Assembly (NCBI GenBank): GCA_011051925.1
Contig: DRKE01000094.1
Span: 1-15,773 of the forward strand
DNA length: 15,773 bases
Reading direction: 5' to 3'
Source: Deltaproteobacteria bacterium
GTDB taxonomy: Bacteria; Myxococcota_A; UBA9160; UBA4427
Positions 1 through 8,410 of the stretch are shown here, piece by piece (the stretch's first letter is position 1; the number at the start of each line of letters is the position of its first letter). The notes under the pieces are model-generated. The model searched no databases, was not told the DNA's origin, and worked only from the letters and a program-made list of their open reading frames with translations. The position numbers were made by a program, and so were the translations under genes.

Positions 1-1
1 G

Positions 2-454
2 CATTTCAGCGACAAGGAGTCGCTGTTTCGCGAATGCTTCAATCGCATCTGCGAACCCTTCCGGGTCTCGCTGGCGCGGGATTTCTCGTCGCTTCCGGCG
101 GAAAAGCGACTGACGGAGCAGGTTGAACTCTATCAATCCTTCGTCGCGGAGCATCGGGCGAATGTCGACGGATTCATCCTCTGGGCCATGGAACACACGA
201 ATTTCCGGGATTGGCTGATCCGCACGCTGCTCGATCTCCACCAGCGCTTCGGGGGGGCGCTGACCGAGACGATCGCGGAAATCGTTCCGCCTCATCACGA
301 CCCCCACGCGATCGCGATGGGGATCCTGATCATGCTCGATGGGGGTCTGCTCCTCTCCTATTTCGATCAGTCGTCACGTTCGATCGATCTGCGCCAGGCG
401 AGCGTGAGGGCGATTCTCGAGATGATCCCGCGGCGCGATCCCCGACCCCTCTGA
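2..454 (+). CDS. TetR/AcrR-family transcriptional regulator, 5'-truncated by the window edge
   Basis: The reading frame is open from base 2 and ends at TGA 452-454. It begins with HFSDKESLFRECF, which matches the end of the TetR DNA-binding helix-turn-helix (the usual form is Y-x-H-F-x-s-K-e-x-L). The missing N-terminus therefore lies left of the window. The remaining roughly 140 residues form the helical C-terminal ligand-binding and dimerisation region, with a late hydrophobic stretch (IAMGILIMLDGGLLLSYF) typical of a TetR dimer helix. TetR proteins usually repress a neighbouring transporter or metabolic operon and are released by a small ligand. The target cannot be told here; a fatty-acyl ligand is possible because an acyl-CoA dehydrogenase lies about 860 bases away, but that gene is convergent and not adjacent. 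An ATG at 188 is internal, not the true start. Confidence 0.85.
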   Translation, partial: HFSDKESLFRECFNRICEPFRVSLARDFSSLPAEKRLTEQVELYQSFVAEHRANVDGFILWAMEHTNFRDWLIRTLLDLHQRFGGALTETIAEIVPPHHDPHAIAMGILIMLDGGLLLSYFDQSSRSIDLRQASVRAILEMIPRRDPRPL

Positions 455-459
455 GCCGT

Positions 460-1230
460 TTGCCGTTGCGATCGACCTCGTCCCGGTCCTCCGATCCTCT
501 GAAGCGTCCGACTTCCGCGCGGCGCCGGCTCTTGGACCCGGCCTCGATCGACCGGGCGCTAGGTCGACCGGGTGCGATCTCCGTGATGTTATGTCAGGAG
601 GGCGGCCTATCGTCCGTGTCGCGTGAACTCGTCGGGCGTGCGCGAAGGCAGGGGGTCACGATCCACACGGAATCGGAGCGAGAGATGCGGCGCATGTCTG
701 GCGTTCCAGGGGCCTGCGAACTGATCGCGCTGGAAGGGCCCGGCCCGGAGACGACACTCGGCGAGCTGATGTCGAGGGAGGGGCTCGTTCTGTGGCTCGT
801 GGGACTGCGATATCCCGGAAACGTCGGCTTCATCCTTCGTTCGGCGGAGGTGGCGGGCGCTTCGGGTGTCGTGATGACGAGCGACTGGGGGGATACCCGA
901 TTGGAAGAGGCGTTCCGGGTCGGGATCCGGGCCCATCGATTCCTGCCCGTGGTCCGGAGTGGGATCGAAGCGGTGATCGAAGCGGCGAACGAGGCGGGAC
1001 GTCCCCTCGTCGCGCTCGAGACTTCGGGAACCCGGGCGCCCTGGGAACTCGATTGGACCACGCCCCGATTGCTGGCCGTCGGTAGTGAAGCTTCGGGTCT
1101 TCCGGCGACGGTCCTGGACTCCGCCGCCGAGGTCCTGCGCATCCCGAGCGAGGGATTCATTCCGTCGTACAACGTGCAGGCCGCGGTCGCCATGGTGCTC
1201 GGGGAACGACTGCGCCAGCTCGAGGGCTGA
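460..1230 (+). CDS. SpoU/TrmH-family RNA 2'-O-methyltransferase
   Basis: This enzyme likely transfers a methyl group from S-adenosylmethionine to a ribose 2'-OH in rRNA or tRNA. All three SPOUT trefoil-knot motifs are visible. Motif 1 is LRYPGNVGFILRSAEVAGAS, with the conserved N, G and R. Motif 2 is LLAVGSEASGLP. Motif 3 is RIPSEGFIPSYNVQAAVAMV, with a conserved N, although the usual S-L-N-V reads S-Y-N-V. An N-terminal stretch of about 90 residues resembles the SpoU substrate-binding domain. The start is uncertain: there is no clear ribosome binding site, and an ATG at 211 would overlap the TetR gene by about 240 bases. I chose TTG 460, just after the TetR stop; TTG 466 or 532 are also possible. 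From 460 the protein is about 256 residues, normal for the family. The exact target nucleotide cannot be assigned. Confidence 0.85.
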   Translation: MPLRSTSSRSSDPLKRPTSARRRLLDPASIDRALGRPGAISVMLCQEGGLSSVSRELVGRARRQGVTIHTESEREMRRMSGVPGACELIALEGPGPETTLGELMSREGLVLWLVGLRYPGNVGFILRSAEVAGASGVVMTSDWGDTRLEEAFRVGIRAHRFLPVVRSGIEAVIEAANEAGRPLVALETSGTRAPWELDWTTPRLLAVGSEASGLPATVLDSAAEVLRIPSEGFIPSYNVQAAVAMVLGERLRQLEG

Positions 1231-1242
1231 CGGGCGGTTGCC

Positions 1243-1315
1243 ATCGGATCGGCAGGTCCGGTCGTTCGCTGTCGCTCGCCGGTCTCCGCTCGGCTGCTCC
1301 CCTGCCCGGTCCGAT
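1243..1315. terminator. Imperfect long-stem inverted repeat between convergent genes
   Basis: Bases 1243-1256 can pair with 1301-1315 over about 14 base pairs, with one bulge and one G-T pair. The loop is about 44 bases. It fills the short gap between the methyltransferase stop and the acyl-CoA dehydrogenase stop, where a two-way terminator would be expected. There is no T-run, so a classical Rho-independent terminator is not shown. Confidence 0.35.
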
Positions 1316-3057
1316 CAGCCCCCGCTCAGGGCGATGATGTTCGCGCAGCGGTCCAGCCGTTCCGCCGATCCCTCCTTGATCCGCTTGCAGCGGCTCTCGA
1401 GGTCATTCATGCGCCGGTTGATCCATGACGCCGCCAGGTCGAAACGCCTCGGATCGGCCTTCGCCTGCTTGAGCAGTTCGGCCCCGGCGATCACGCTGGC
1501 CACCACTTCGGCGAGGGATTGGGCGGACATCAGCGCATAACTGAAGTCCGCGAGCAGGGCCCCGGCCGCGCCGAGGATCTGGTTCATCCCGTCCAGCACC
1601 TTCTCGGCCTGCTCCCGGAGTCGGGGCTCCTCGAAGGTCTTGAGTTCCTTCTCGAGCGCCTCGAAGACGATCGTGAGCGCGCCCTTGCCGATCTCCTTCA
1701 GGGCGAACGAGACCTGGATCTCGGAAGTGCCCTCGTAGATCGTGGTGATGATCGCGTCGCTGTGGAGTTTGCCGGGTTCCGACTCCGCCATGAATCCGAG
1801 GCCGCCATGAACCTGGATCGAGTCCCGACTGATCGAATCGGCGGCTTCCGTCCCCATGTATTTCGCCAGCGGCGTGAGCAGCCGGACGCGGGTGTCGTTG
1901 CGCTCGTGGAGCGCCTCGAGCTCGACGCGTTCCGCTGCGGAAAGCTCCCCCGATCCTTCATTCGCGCGGGCCAGGGCCTTCTCGATCGCCCGATTCTGGT
2001 CGACCAGGGAACAGGCGCGATAGAGAAGCGCTCGACTGCCTTCGAGTTCGAGGGTCATCCTGGCCAGCCGATCCTTCATGAGGGGCTGCTCGGCGATCGG
2101 TTGACCGAACTGGACCCGCTGCTGCGCGTACGACACGGCGACCTTCAGGGCGGCCTCGGCGATTCCGATCCCCTGGGCGGCCACGCCGAGGCGAGCGTTG
2201 TTCATCAGCGAAAGCATCGCCTTGAAGCCCTCGCCCTTCGTTCCGACGAGAAATCCCTCGGCCTGCTCGAAGTGGATCGCAGCGGTGGGTGAGCCATGGA
2301 TCCCGAGCTTCTCTTCGAGTCGGGTGACCGTGACGCCGTTCTTCTCTCCCGATGGCAGCGTTCGGGGAACGAGATAGAGCGAGAGGCCCTTCGTCGTGCC
2401 CTTCGATTGCTCGAAGGTGTCGTCGTCGCGGGCGAGGACGAGATGGATCTCGCAGCCGCCGTTCGTGATGAAGATCTTGTCTCCGTCGATGAAGGTGCGC
2501 CCGTCTTTCTCCGTCGCACGTGTCAGGATCGCGCCGAGATCCGAACCCGCCTGGGGTTCGGTCAGGTCCATTGCACCCATCACTTCTCCCGAAGCGAAAC
2601 GCGGAAGATAGGTCCGCTTGAGTTCCTCCGAGGCGTATTGCTGGATGTCTTCGGCGACGCCGGCCTGCAGGCCGAGGATCGTCATCAGCCCCGCGTCGGC
2701 CCGCGAGACCATCTGGAGAAGCACGTTGGCGACGAAGGAGGGAAGACCGAAGCCGCCGTATTCCTCTTCGACGCCGAAGCTGACGAGGCCGGCTTCACGC
2801 ATTTTGTCGAGGGCAGTCTGGATATGGGGCGGATAGACGACTTCACCGTCCACGAGTCGGGCGGCCTGATCCCAGCCCGCACGCAGCTCCGGCTCCATCT
2901 CTTCGCAGATCTGCGCGGCCGTCTCGAGCACCTCGCGAAGGGCGGCCCGCTCGATCTCGACATCGCTTTCTTCGCCCTTTCGCCAGTTGAAATACGATTC
3001 CCAGTCGATCAGTTCCTGAAGGTAGAGCAGGACGGCATCGCTCAGATAATCACTCAT
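1315..3057 (-). CDS. Acyl-CoA dehydrogenase (long, about 580-residue type)
   Basis: This is an FAD enzyme that likely makes the alpha-beta double bond in an acyl-CoA thioester, the first step of beta-oxidation, passing electrons to electron-transfer flavoprotein. Family signatures are clear: AMDLTEPQAGSDL (residues about 162-174, FAD/substrate region), KIFITNG (194-200), QVHGGLGFM (415-423) and TIYEGTSEIQ (439-448), whose Glu442 sits where the catalytic base of this subgroup lies. At 580 residues it is longer than the 380-residue classical enzymes and resembles the DmdC/AidB-like long group with an extra N-terminal segment and C-terminal helical domain. Substrate cannot be assigned. The ATG start at 3057 is supported by a GAGGAG-type ribosome binding site about 7 bases upstream. 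The gene stands alone, convergent with the methyltransferase; 160 bases separate it from the ATPase gene on the same strand. Confidence 0.92.
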   Translation of the reverse strand: MSDYLSDAVLLYLQELIDWESYFNWRKGEESDVEIERAALREVLETAAQICEEMEPELRAGWDQAARLVDGEVVYPPHIQTALDKMREAGLVSFGVEEEYGGFGLPSFVANVLLQMVSRADAGLMTILGLQAGVAEDIQQYASEELKRTYLPRFASGEVMGAMDLTEPQAGSDLGAILTRATEKDGRTFIDGDKIFITNGGCEIHLVLARDDDTFEQSKGTTKGLSLYLVPRTLPSGEKNGVTVTRLEEKLGIHGSPTAAIHFEQAEGFLVGTKGEGFKAMLSLMNNARLGVAAQGIGIAEAALKVAVSYAQQRVQFGQPIAEQPLMKDRLARMTLELEGSRALLYRACSLVDQNRAIEKALARANEGSGELSAAERVELEALHERNDTRVRLLTPLAKYMGTEAADSISRDSIQVHGGLGFMAESEPGKLHSDAIITTIYEGTSEIQVSFALKEIGKGALTIVFEALEKELKTFEEPRLREQAEKVLDGMNQILGAAGALLADFSYALMSAQSLAEVVASVIAGAELLKQAKADPRRFDLAASWINRRMNDLESRCKRIKEGSAERLDRCANIIALSGG

Positions 3058-3217
3058 GGGAGTCTCCTCGAGATCGCCACGGGAATCCGTGTGCGGCTAG
3101 CGGCGCATAGCGTAGGATCGGAAGCCCCGACTCCAAGTCACGATCCCGGACGATCCGGGTCGCAACCGCGGCTCGGGAGGCGGATGGGCGGCATCGCGCC
3201 CGGAGAACAGCACCCGG

Positions 3218-4930
3218 CTACCAGAAACGATCGGCGTCCGGATCGCCGGGGTCGTCGGGGATCATGGCCGCCGGTCGCAGGTCGATGATTTCCTCCTCGC
3301 CAGCGTCTTCATCCGGCGCCTCGGGACCGGGGGATCGCGCTTCGTCGAGCGATTCGTCCTGCTGCGCCATCGTCGGATCGGCGGCCGGGGCTTTCGATCC
3401 GGTTTCCGTAGGCCGGGCTCGGGCGGGTCCCGAGGTCTGGAGGACCTGTCGGGTGTCCGCCGTCGAGCGATTCGGGTCGACGTGCTCCGTCCGTCCGGAC
3501 TCGGGATCCCGCGCGGCGGATTCCGGCGGAAGGACCGGTCCTCGGAGACGGGCGAGAACGGGCGGGCTTTCCCGGGTGGCTGACGGCCCCGGTGCATCCG
3601 GGCGATCGGCCTGACGGGATTCCCTGCCCGGACCCGGGTCCGTCCGATCAGCGTCCGATCTGCCGCCGCCGCCGATCCAGAGCAGGGCGAGTCCACCGAC
3701 AAGGGCGGCGAGGGCCGCGGCCGCGACGGCTTTTCCGTGGAGCCGGAGGGTGCGTCGCCAGAGGCTGCCGCGGATCGCGCGAAGCTCCTCGAGCGAAGGG
3801 GGGGCGGACAGGATCCGTTCGAGCGACACCAGGGATGCGTCGGTTCCCGGTCCGGTCCCTTCCGCGTCCCTGGGGCCGTCGGCCTCCCGCGAACGATCCT
3901 CGAAATGGGCGAGGGCCTCGACGAAGGTCGGAAGAGGCCCGGTCGGGGCTTCGGGCAGGTCCGCCTCGCCCTCCGCGCTTTCGGCCGCCTCCTGCGCATC
4001 GGGGGACGGCCCGTCGGTCGCATCGCGGGGGTCCGGGGGGGGCGGGCCGGCGCTCGCGTCCTCTGCTTCCCGGGCCTCGGCGACCGCCTGCTCGAGCACG
4101 AGTTCTTCAAACGCCTCGTCGAGACTCCAGGGCTCGTCTTCCAGCGGGTCCTCGTCGCAGATCGAATGGACGAATTCCGCCTCGATCTCACGCAACCCGC
4201 GGGCGGCCGCTTCCGTCAGGAGTCGTTCGCAGAGACTCGAGACCTCACCGGGAATGCCGCCGGAATAGCCGTGGATCGCCCAGGCCGCCTCCTGGGTGAA
4301 AAGACGATCCCCTCGCCAGCCGGCGCGTTTCAGATGGCGGTGGATGTACGAAGCGACGCCATCCCGGGGAAGGGGCGCGAATTCGAGTTGGAGGGTCTGG
4401 ATGCGGTCGAGCCACCAGAGAAGCGGCGCGGGGGCGTCCCCCGGGCTGGCGGGGGCGAGTTCGGCGAAGAGAACGCTCTGGATGACCTGCTCGTCGTTCT
4501 CGCTTCGATAGCTCAAGACGACGTCCAGATGATCCAGGAATTCTTCCGAGGCCCGTTCGGCCTGGTCGATGACGAGCACCAGCCGATGGCGCCGGGCGGC
4601 CTCGATCAGGAGGGCGCGAGCGAGACCGCGCCCTTCGAGGCCCCATTGCTTCGCGATCGATCCCCGGACGGAATCCCAGGAAACGCCCGGGTCGCCCACG
4701 ATCGCGACCCGCGTGCCGCTGCCGAGCAGCCTGGGTAGCGCACGGGCAAGGCTCGTCTTGCCGAGGCCGGCACCGCCGCTGACGCAGATCCGCGCGACGC
4801 CTTCCTCGAGGCCGGTCTCGATCGAAGCGAAGGCCGCCCGCAGCGCGGGCGTTCCGAGAACGATCCGGCTCTGGGCCCGACCCTCGAACGGCGACTGCTC
4901 GAGCTCGAAGAATTTCAGGTACGCCGACAT
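3218..4930 (-). CDS. ExeA/GspA-like AAA ATPase with a single membrane span and disordered C-terminal tail
   Basis: The N-terminus, MSAYLKFFELEQSPF, matches the start of ExeA/GspA-type secretion ATPases, which supports ATG 4930 over an upstream ATG at 5032; the ribosome binding site is weak. Walker A is SGGAGLGKTS (residues 51-60) and Walker B is LVLVIDQAE (117-125). A winged-helix-like end of the AAA module follows to about 260. Residues 290-400 are acidic and proline-rich. One hydrophobic helix, AVAAAALAALVGGLALLWIG (401-420), is followed by about 150 low-complexity residues rich in P, D, R and E. A cytoplasmic ATPase anchored with its tail outside is likely. ExeA proteins help assemble secretin pores using a periplasmic peptidoglycan-binding domain, but none is recognisable here, so a secretion role is not proven. 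It is divergent from the FHA redox fusion gene and could act with it, but this is inference. Confidence 0.8.
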   Translation of the reverse strand: MSAYLKFFELEQSPFEGRAQSRIVLGTPALRAAFASIETGLEEGVARICVSGGAGLGKTSLARALPRLLGSGTRVAIVGDPGVSWDSVRGSIAKQWGLEGRGLARALLIEAARRHRLVLVIDQAERASEEFLDHLDVVLSYRSENDEQVIQSVLFAELAPASPGDAPAPLLWWLDRIQTLQLEFAPLPRDGVASYIHRHLKRAGWRGDRLFTQEAAWAIHGYSGGIPGEVSSLCERLLTEAAARGLREIEAEFVHSICDEDPLEDEPWSLDEAFEELVLEQAVAEAREAEDASAGPPPPDPRDATDGPSPDAQEAAESAEGEADLPEAPTGPLPTFVEALAHFEDRSREADGPRDAEGTGPGTDASLVSLERILSAPPSLEELRAIRGSLWRRTLRLHGKAVAAAALAALVGGLALLWIGGGGRSDADRTDPGPGRESRQADRPDAPGPSATRESPPVLARLRGPVLPPESAARDPESGRTEHVDPNRSTADTRQVLQTSGPARARPTETGSKAPAADPTMAQQDESLDEARSPGPEAPDEDAGEEEIIDLRPAAMIPDDPGDPDADRFW

Positions 4931-5340
4931 GCAGGAGTCGCCTGGATACGGGGAGGGCAGGGAAGGACTGGACTTTTCGGATACGGACGGGAATCGACCG
5001 GTCAGGGGCCATTCTTGAGTGACTGAGGGCAAATGGCCTCTATTGTCCTGATTGTCCTGTTCCGGAAATCCGACGTCTTCTCGCGATCGCTCATCGCGTG
5101 CACGGAGCGCCTGGGGATCGAGCCTGCGGCTCCTCGCCGCATTCCGCTCCCTCGCCGTGGCGACGCGCGATTCGAGGATGGGCGTGGTTGCGTGTGGCGG
5201 CGAAGTGTCCGTGCGGGCGCGAGCCTGGGCGATTTTCGCTGGGATTCAGGATCGGATCGGGGCTAGCGTAGGGCGGTCGAGGGGTGTCCGGTCATGCCCT
5301 CGTCCACGTGGCCGGACGACCGGGGGAGGAGTGAGTTCGA
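4931..5340. other. 410-base divergent spacer between ATPase and FHA redox fusion genes
   Basis: No convincing gene is seen here. Short open frames in this stretch lack a ribosome binding site and family resemblance. It must hold promoters for both flanking genes, but no clear -35/-10 pair can be read in this GC-rich sequence. It contains the tandem 9-mer at 5042-5059 and ends with a strong ribosome binding site, GGGGGAGGAG at 5322-5331, nine bases before the GTG start at 5341. Confidence 0.6.
5042..5067. promoter_or_regulatory. Tandem 9-bp direct repeat plus palindrome, possible operator
   Basis: ATTGTCCTG occurs twice in direct abutment (5042-5050 and 5051-5059), followed at once by the 8-base palindrome TTCCGGAA (5060-5067). 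It lies in the spacer between two divergent genes, about 112 bases upstream of the ATPase start. A regulator site is a guess from position and repetition only. Confidence 0.3.
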
Positions 5341-8300
5341 GTGTCGAGGAGCGCGACGCTGACCCTGATGGGGGGACTTCCGGATCGGACCGGGGAGGTC
5401 TTCGAGGTGGGCGCCCGCAAGACGACCCTCGGACGGGGCCTCGGGTGCGACATCCAACTCTCGGATCAGGGCATCTCGCGTCTGCACGCCGAGCTCGTCT
5501 GGGAAGGCGGGACGCTTTTCCTGGTGCACAAGAGCCGGGTGAATCGGACACTCGTGAACGGAGTCGAGATCGAGGACCGGATCTCCCTTTCCGGTGGGGA
5601 AGAGATCCAGCTGGCCGATCGGGTCGTGCTCCGCCTTCGGATCGAGGCGGCGGCCTCCGATTCGCCTGCGGACGTCGCGCCGGCGGGGACGCCTGTCGAG
5701 GAGGTCGGGGCTTCGGATGGCGAGCCGGCTGCGACGCAGCTCGGTCGGATCGACGCGCCAGCCGTCATCGCGTCCGACCGCGCAGAAGAACCGGAACGAG
5801 CGGTGGCCCCTCCGGTCTCGACGCCCGCGGAACCGGATCCGGGGAATCGCCCGGCAGGTCCGATCGCGGCGCCGGCACCGGCGCCGGTCGTCTCCGATCC
5901 CCCGCCGATCACGCCCCGGGCCCATCCCGTCTCGCGGCCGGGTCCGCCCCCCGATCCGAAGAGCGTGAAGCTCGCGATCATCGGCGCTGGACCGGCGGGG
6001 ATCGCGGCGGGCATCCGCGCGGCCGAACGGGGGATCGAACATACCCTCTACGAGCGGGGGGCCCTCGCCAACACGATCGTGAAATACCAGAAGGGCAAGC
6101 TCGTGATGGCCGAGCCGGCGCAGCTTCCCCTGCAGGCCGATCTCCACATGGTCTTCCAGGAGGCGGCGCGCGAGCAGATCCTCGAGTGGTGGTCCGAGGC
6201 CGTTCGCGGGGCGGGCACGAATCTGGTCGAAGGCTGCGAGATCCTTTCGATCGAAGGCCGGAAGGGCGCTTTCCGGATCCAGGCCCGGGACGCGAGCGGG
6301 GCCCGGACGATCGAGGCGACCCATGTCGTGCTGGCGATCGGGGTCCAGGGTGATCTCCGGAAATTCGGCGTGCCCGGAGACGAGCAGCCCTGGGTGACCT
6401 ATCAGCTCGACGATCCCGCCGAGCACGAGGATGAACGGATCATCGTGGTCGGCGTCGGCGACGCCGGGATCGAGAATGCCCTGGCCCTCGCCGAACACGG
6501 CAACGAGGTCACGATCGTCAACCGACGCGACGAAATCGATCGTGCCAAACCCATGAACAAGGCGGCCATCGAATCGAAGATCAAGTCGGGCGAGATCGCC
6601 TATCTCAGCAACGCGAGCGTGGCTCGTTTCGAATCCGGCGCGACGGTCTTCCGAACGAAGGACGGCGCCGAGACCCGGATCGAATGCGATCTCGTGATCG
6701 GCCGATTGGGAGCGACGCCACCTCGGACCTTCCTCGAACAGATCGGCATCGAGTTTCCGAGCACGGACCGGGAGTCGATTCCGGATGTCTCGGAACACTA
6801 CGAGTCGAACGTTCCCGGTCTCTACATGGTGGGGGCGCTCGTCGGTTATCCACTGATCAAGAACTGCATGAACCAGGGCTTCGAAGTCGTCGAACACATT
6901 CTCGGCGAGCCCGTCCATCCGGCGGACGAACCGGTCCTCGCGGACCGCTTCCGCGCGCTCGAGGGCTCGGTCAGCGAGGTCCTTCGGCGGATCCAGGAAA
7001 CCGTTCCCACTTTCGCTCCCCTGACATCCGTCCAGCTTCGCAGCCTGATGTTCGAGTCGAAGGTCCGGGTCGAGGAACCCGGGACCGTGATCTATCGGCG
7101 AGCGGATTTCGACAACGCCTTCTTCTCGATCCTCGAGGGCGAGGTCGAGCTGGCCTTCCTCGACAATTCGGACCCGACCGTACCCGAGGAGCTTCGTCAG
7201 GAGCGGAGGAGCGTGCGGGGAGCGGGACAGTTCTTCGGCGAGGACGGGCTGGTATCCGGACGACGCCGGGGCGAGACCGTCGTGGCGAAGACCCGCGTCG
7301 TCCTGATCGAAACACCGCGCAACGCGATGACGAAACTCACGCGCTCGGTCGAAGAGGTCAGGAAGGTGATCGACGCGGCCTACGTGAACTCGGCCCTTGC
7401 GACCCTCTTCCCCTCGCTTCCCGCGGCGTCGCGAAAACGGCTGGCGTACCGGGCCCGGACGCTTTCCTACCGGGCCGGAGAGGTCATCTTCGCGGAAGGT
7501 GACGAGCCCGACGGTCTGCATCTGATTCGCCGGGGAACGGTCGATATCTACATGAAGCACGAGGGGGTCGAGGAACAGATCGATTCGATCCGCGCGGGTT
7601 CGACGATCGGGGAGATGGCCGTCCTCGCCCCCGGTCGCCGGCGGACGGCGACGGCCCGCGCGAGTGTCGACTGCGAGACCGTCTGCTTCCCGACCGACCT
7701 GATCCTGTCCTACGTCGAGTCCGAGCGCGAGGTGCGGGAATATCTCGAGCGGAGGGAGCAGGCATTCATCATCGCGGACGTGCGCCGGCAACATGGCCGG
7801 GGAACCATGATGTGGCTCCAGAAGGCCGGCGGCAAGGAGGCCACCGACCTCCTGATGATCGACGAGACGCTCTGCGTGCGTTGCGACAATTGCGAGAAGG
7901 CCTGCGCCGAGACCCATGGGAGCGTTTCGAGGTTGAACCGCGAGGCGGGCGCCACCTATCTGACGAGTGGCGGCAGCGCGCTGCATCTTCCGACCGCCTG
8001 TCAGCATTGCGAGAATCCGAAATGCATGACGGACTGCCCGCCCGACGCGCTTCATCGGGATCCGAACGGAGAAGTCTGGATCGACGACGAGACCTGCATC
8101 GGATGCGGGAATTGCGAAGCCTATTGTCCCTACGACGTGATCAAGATGGCGAAGGTCGACGACGATCCGGGTCCGGGGCTGCTCATGCGGATCCTTTTTC
8201 CGAAGAGGGCCGTGAAGCCGGGCCCCTCTTCGTCCGACGACGACTCGGTCGTCAAGAAGGCCGTGAAATGCGATCTCTGCCGGGAACTGCCCGCGAAGAA

Positions 8301-8406
8301 GAATGGAGCGCCCCGGGCGGCGTGCGTGGCATCGTGCCCGACGGGTGCGATCGTCCGGATCGATCCCGACGCATACGTCGACGAAATCTACGAAAGGCAG
8401 GGATAG
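5341..8406 (+). CDS. FHA / flavoprotein / two cyclic-nucleotide-binding / four-cluster ferredoxin fusion oxidoreductase
   Basis: This 1021-residue protein starts at GTG 5341 behind a strong GGGGGAGGAG site. Domains in order: FHA (1-103) with the phosphothreonine-binding set GR (31-32), SRLH (46-49) and VNG (72-74); a P/A-rich linker (104-206); a thioredoxin-reductase-like flavoprotein (207-525) with FAD motif GAGPAG (215-220), a second nucleotide motif GVGDAG (371-376) and NRRDEIDR (394-401), like the NADPH-selecting HRRD of TrxR; two cyclic-nucleotide-binding domains (about 560-680 and 684-805); and a ferredoxin with 16 Cys at 845, 848, 851, 855, 887, 890, 895, 899, 919, 922, 925, 929, 977, 980, 995 and 999, enough for four [4Fe-4S] clusters as in DmsB/NrfC proteins. 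The second nucleotide domain keeps GE (757-758) and RTA (768-770); the first has RGE in place of RTA. The TrxR CxxC is absent. Likely a regulated NAD(P)H-linked electron donor to the membrane protein downstream. Confidence 0.88.
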   Translation: MSRSATLTLMGGLPDRTGEVFEVGARKTTLGRGLGCDIQLSDQGISRLHAELVWEGGTLFLVHKSRVNRTLVNGVEIEDRISLSGGEEIQLADRVVLRLRIEAAASDSPADVAPAGTPVEEVGASDGEPAATQLGRIDAPAVIASDRAEEPERAVAPPVSTPAEPDPGNRPAGPIAAPAPAPVVSDPPPITPRAHPVSRPGPPPDPKSVKLAIIGAGPAGIAAGIRAAERGIEHTLYERGALANTIVKYQKGKLVMAEPAQLPLQADLHMVFQEAAREQILEWWSEAVRGAGTNLVEGCEILSIEGRKGAFRIQARDASGARTIEATHVVLAIGVQGDLRKFGVPGDEQPWVTYQLDDPAEHEDERIIVVGVGDAGIENALALAEHGNEVTIVNRRDEIDRAKPMNKAAIESKIKSGEIAYLSNASVARFESGATVFRTKDGAETRIECDLVIGRLGATPPRTFLEQIGIEFPSTDRESIPDVSEHYESNVPGLYMVGALVGYPLIKNCMNQGFEVVEHILGEPVHPADEPVLADRFRALEGSVSEVLRRIQETVPTFAPLTSVQLRSLMFESKVRVEEPGTVIYRRADFDNAFFSILEGEVELAFLDNSDPTVPEELRQERRSVRGAGQFFGEDGLVSGRRRGETVVAKTRVVLIETPRNAMTKLTRSVEEVRKVIDAAYVNSALATLFPSLPAASRKRLAYRARTLSYRAGEVIFAEGDEPDGLHLIRRGTVDIYMKHEGVEEQIDSIRAGSTIGEMAVLAPGRRRTATARASVDCETVCFPTDLILSYVESEREVREYLERREQAFIIADVRRQHGRGTMMWLQKAGGKEATDLLMIDETLCVRCDNCEKACAETHGSVSRLNREAGATYLTSGGSALHLPTACQHCENPKCMTDCPPDALHRDPNGEVWIDDETCIGCGNCEAYCPYDVIKMAKVDDDPGPGLLMRILFPKRAVKPGPSSSDDDSVVKKAVKCDLCRELPAKKNGAPRAACVASCPTGAIVRIDPDAYVDEIYERQG

Positions 8407-8410
8407 TCTC

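Noticed and set aside
211..459. An ATG at 211 as the start of the methyltransferase
   Set aside because: It would overlap the TetR coding sequence by about 240 bases, and the added residues are Arg/Pro-rich out-of-frame TetR sequence.
2296..3288. A 330-residue plus-strand open frame across the acyl-CoA dehydrogenase
   Set aside because: It is the shadow of the dehydrogenase frame and shows no recognisable family motif.
4931..5032. An upstream ATG at 5032 for the ExeA-like ATPase
   Set aside because: The 34 extra residues are not like the family, whose proteins begin at the Y-L-x-F-F motif found right after ATG 4930.
5263..8055. A 930-residue open frame on the minus strand opposite the redox fusion gene
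   Set aside because: It is a by-product of high GC content: low-complexity R/D/G-rich protein without domains, while the plus-strand frame has many clear motifs.
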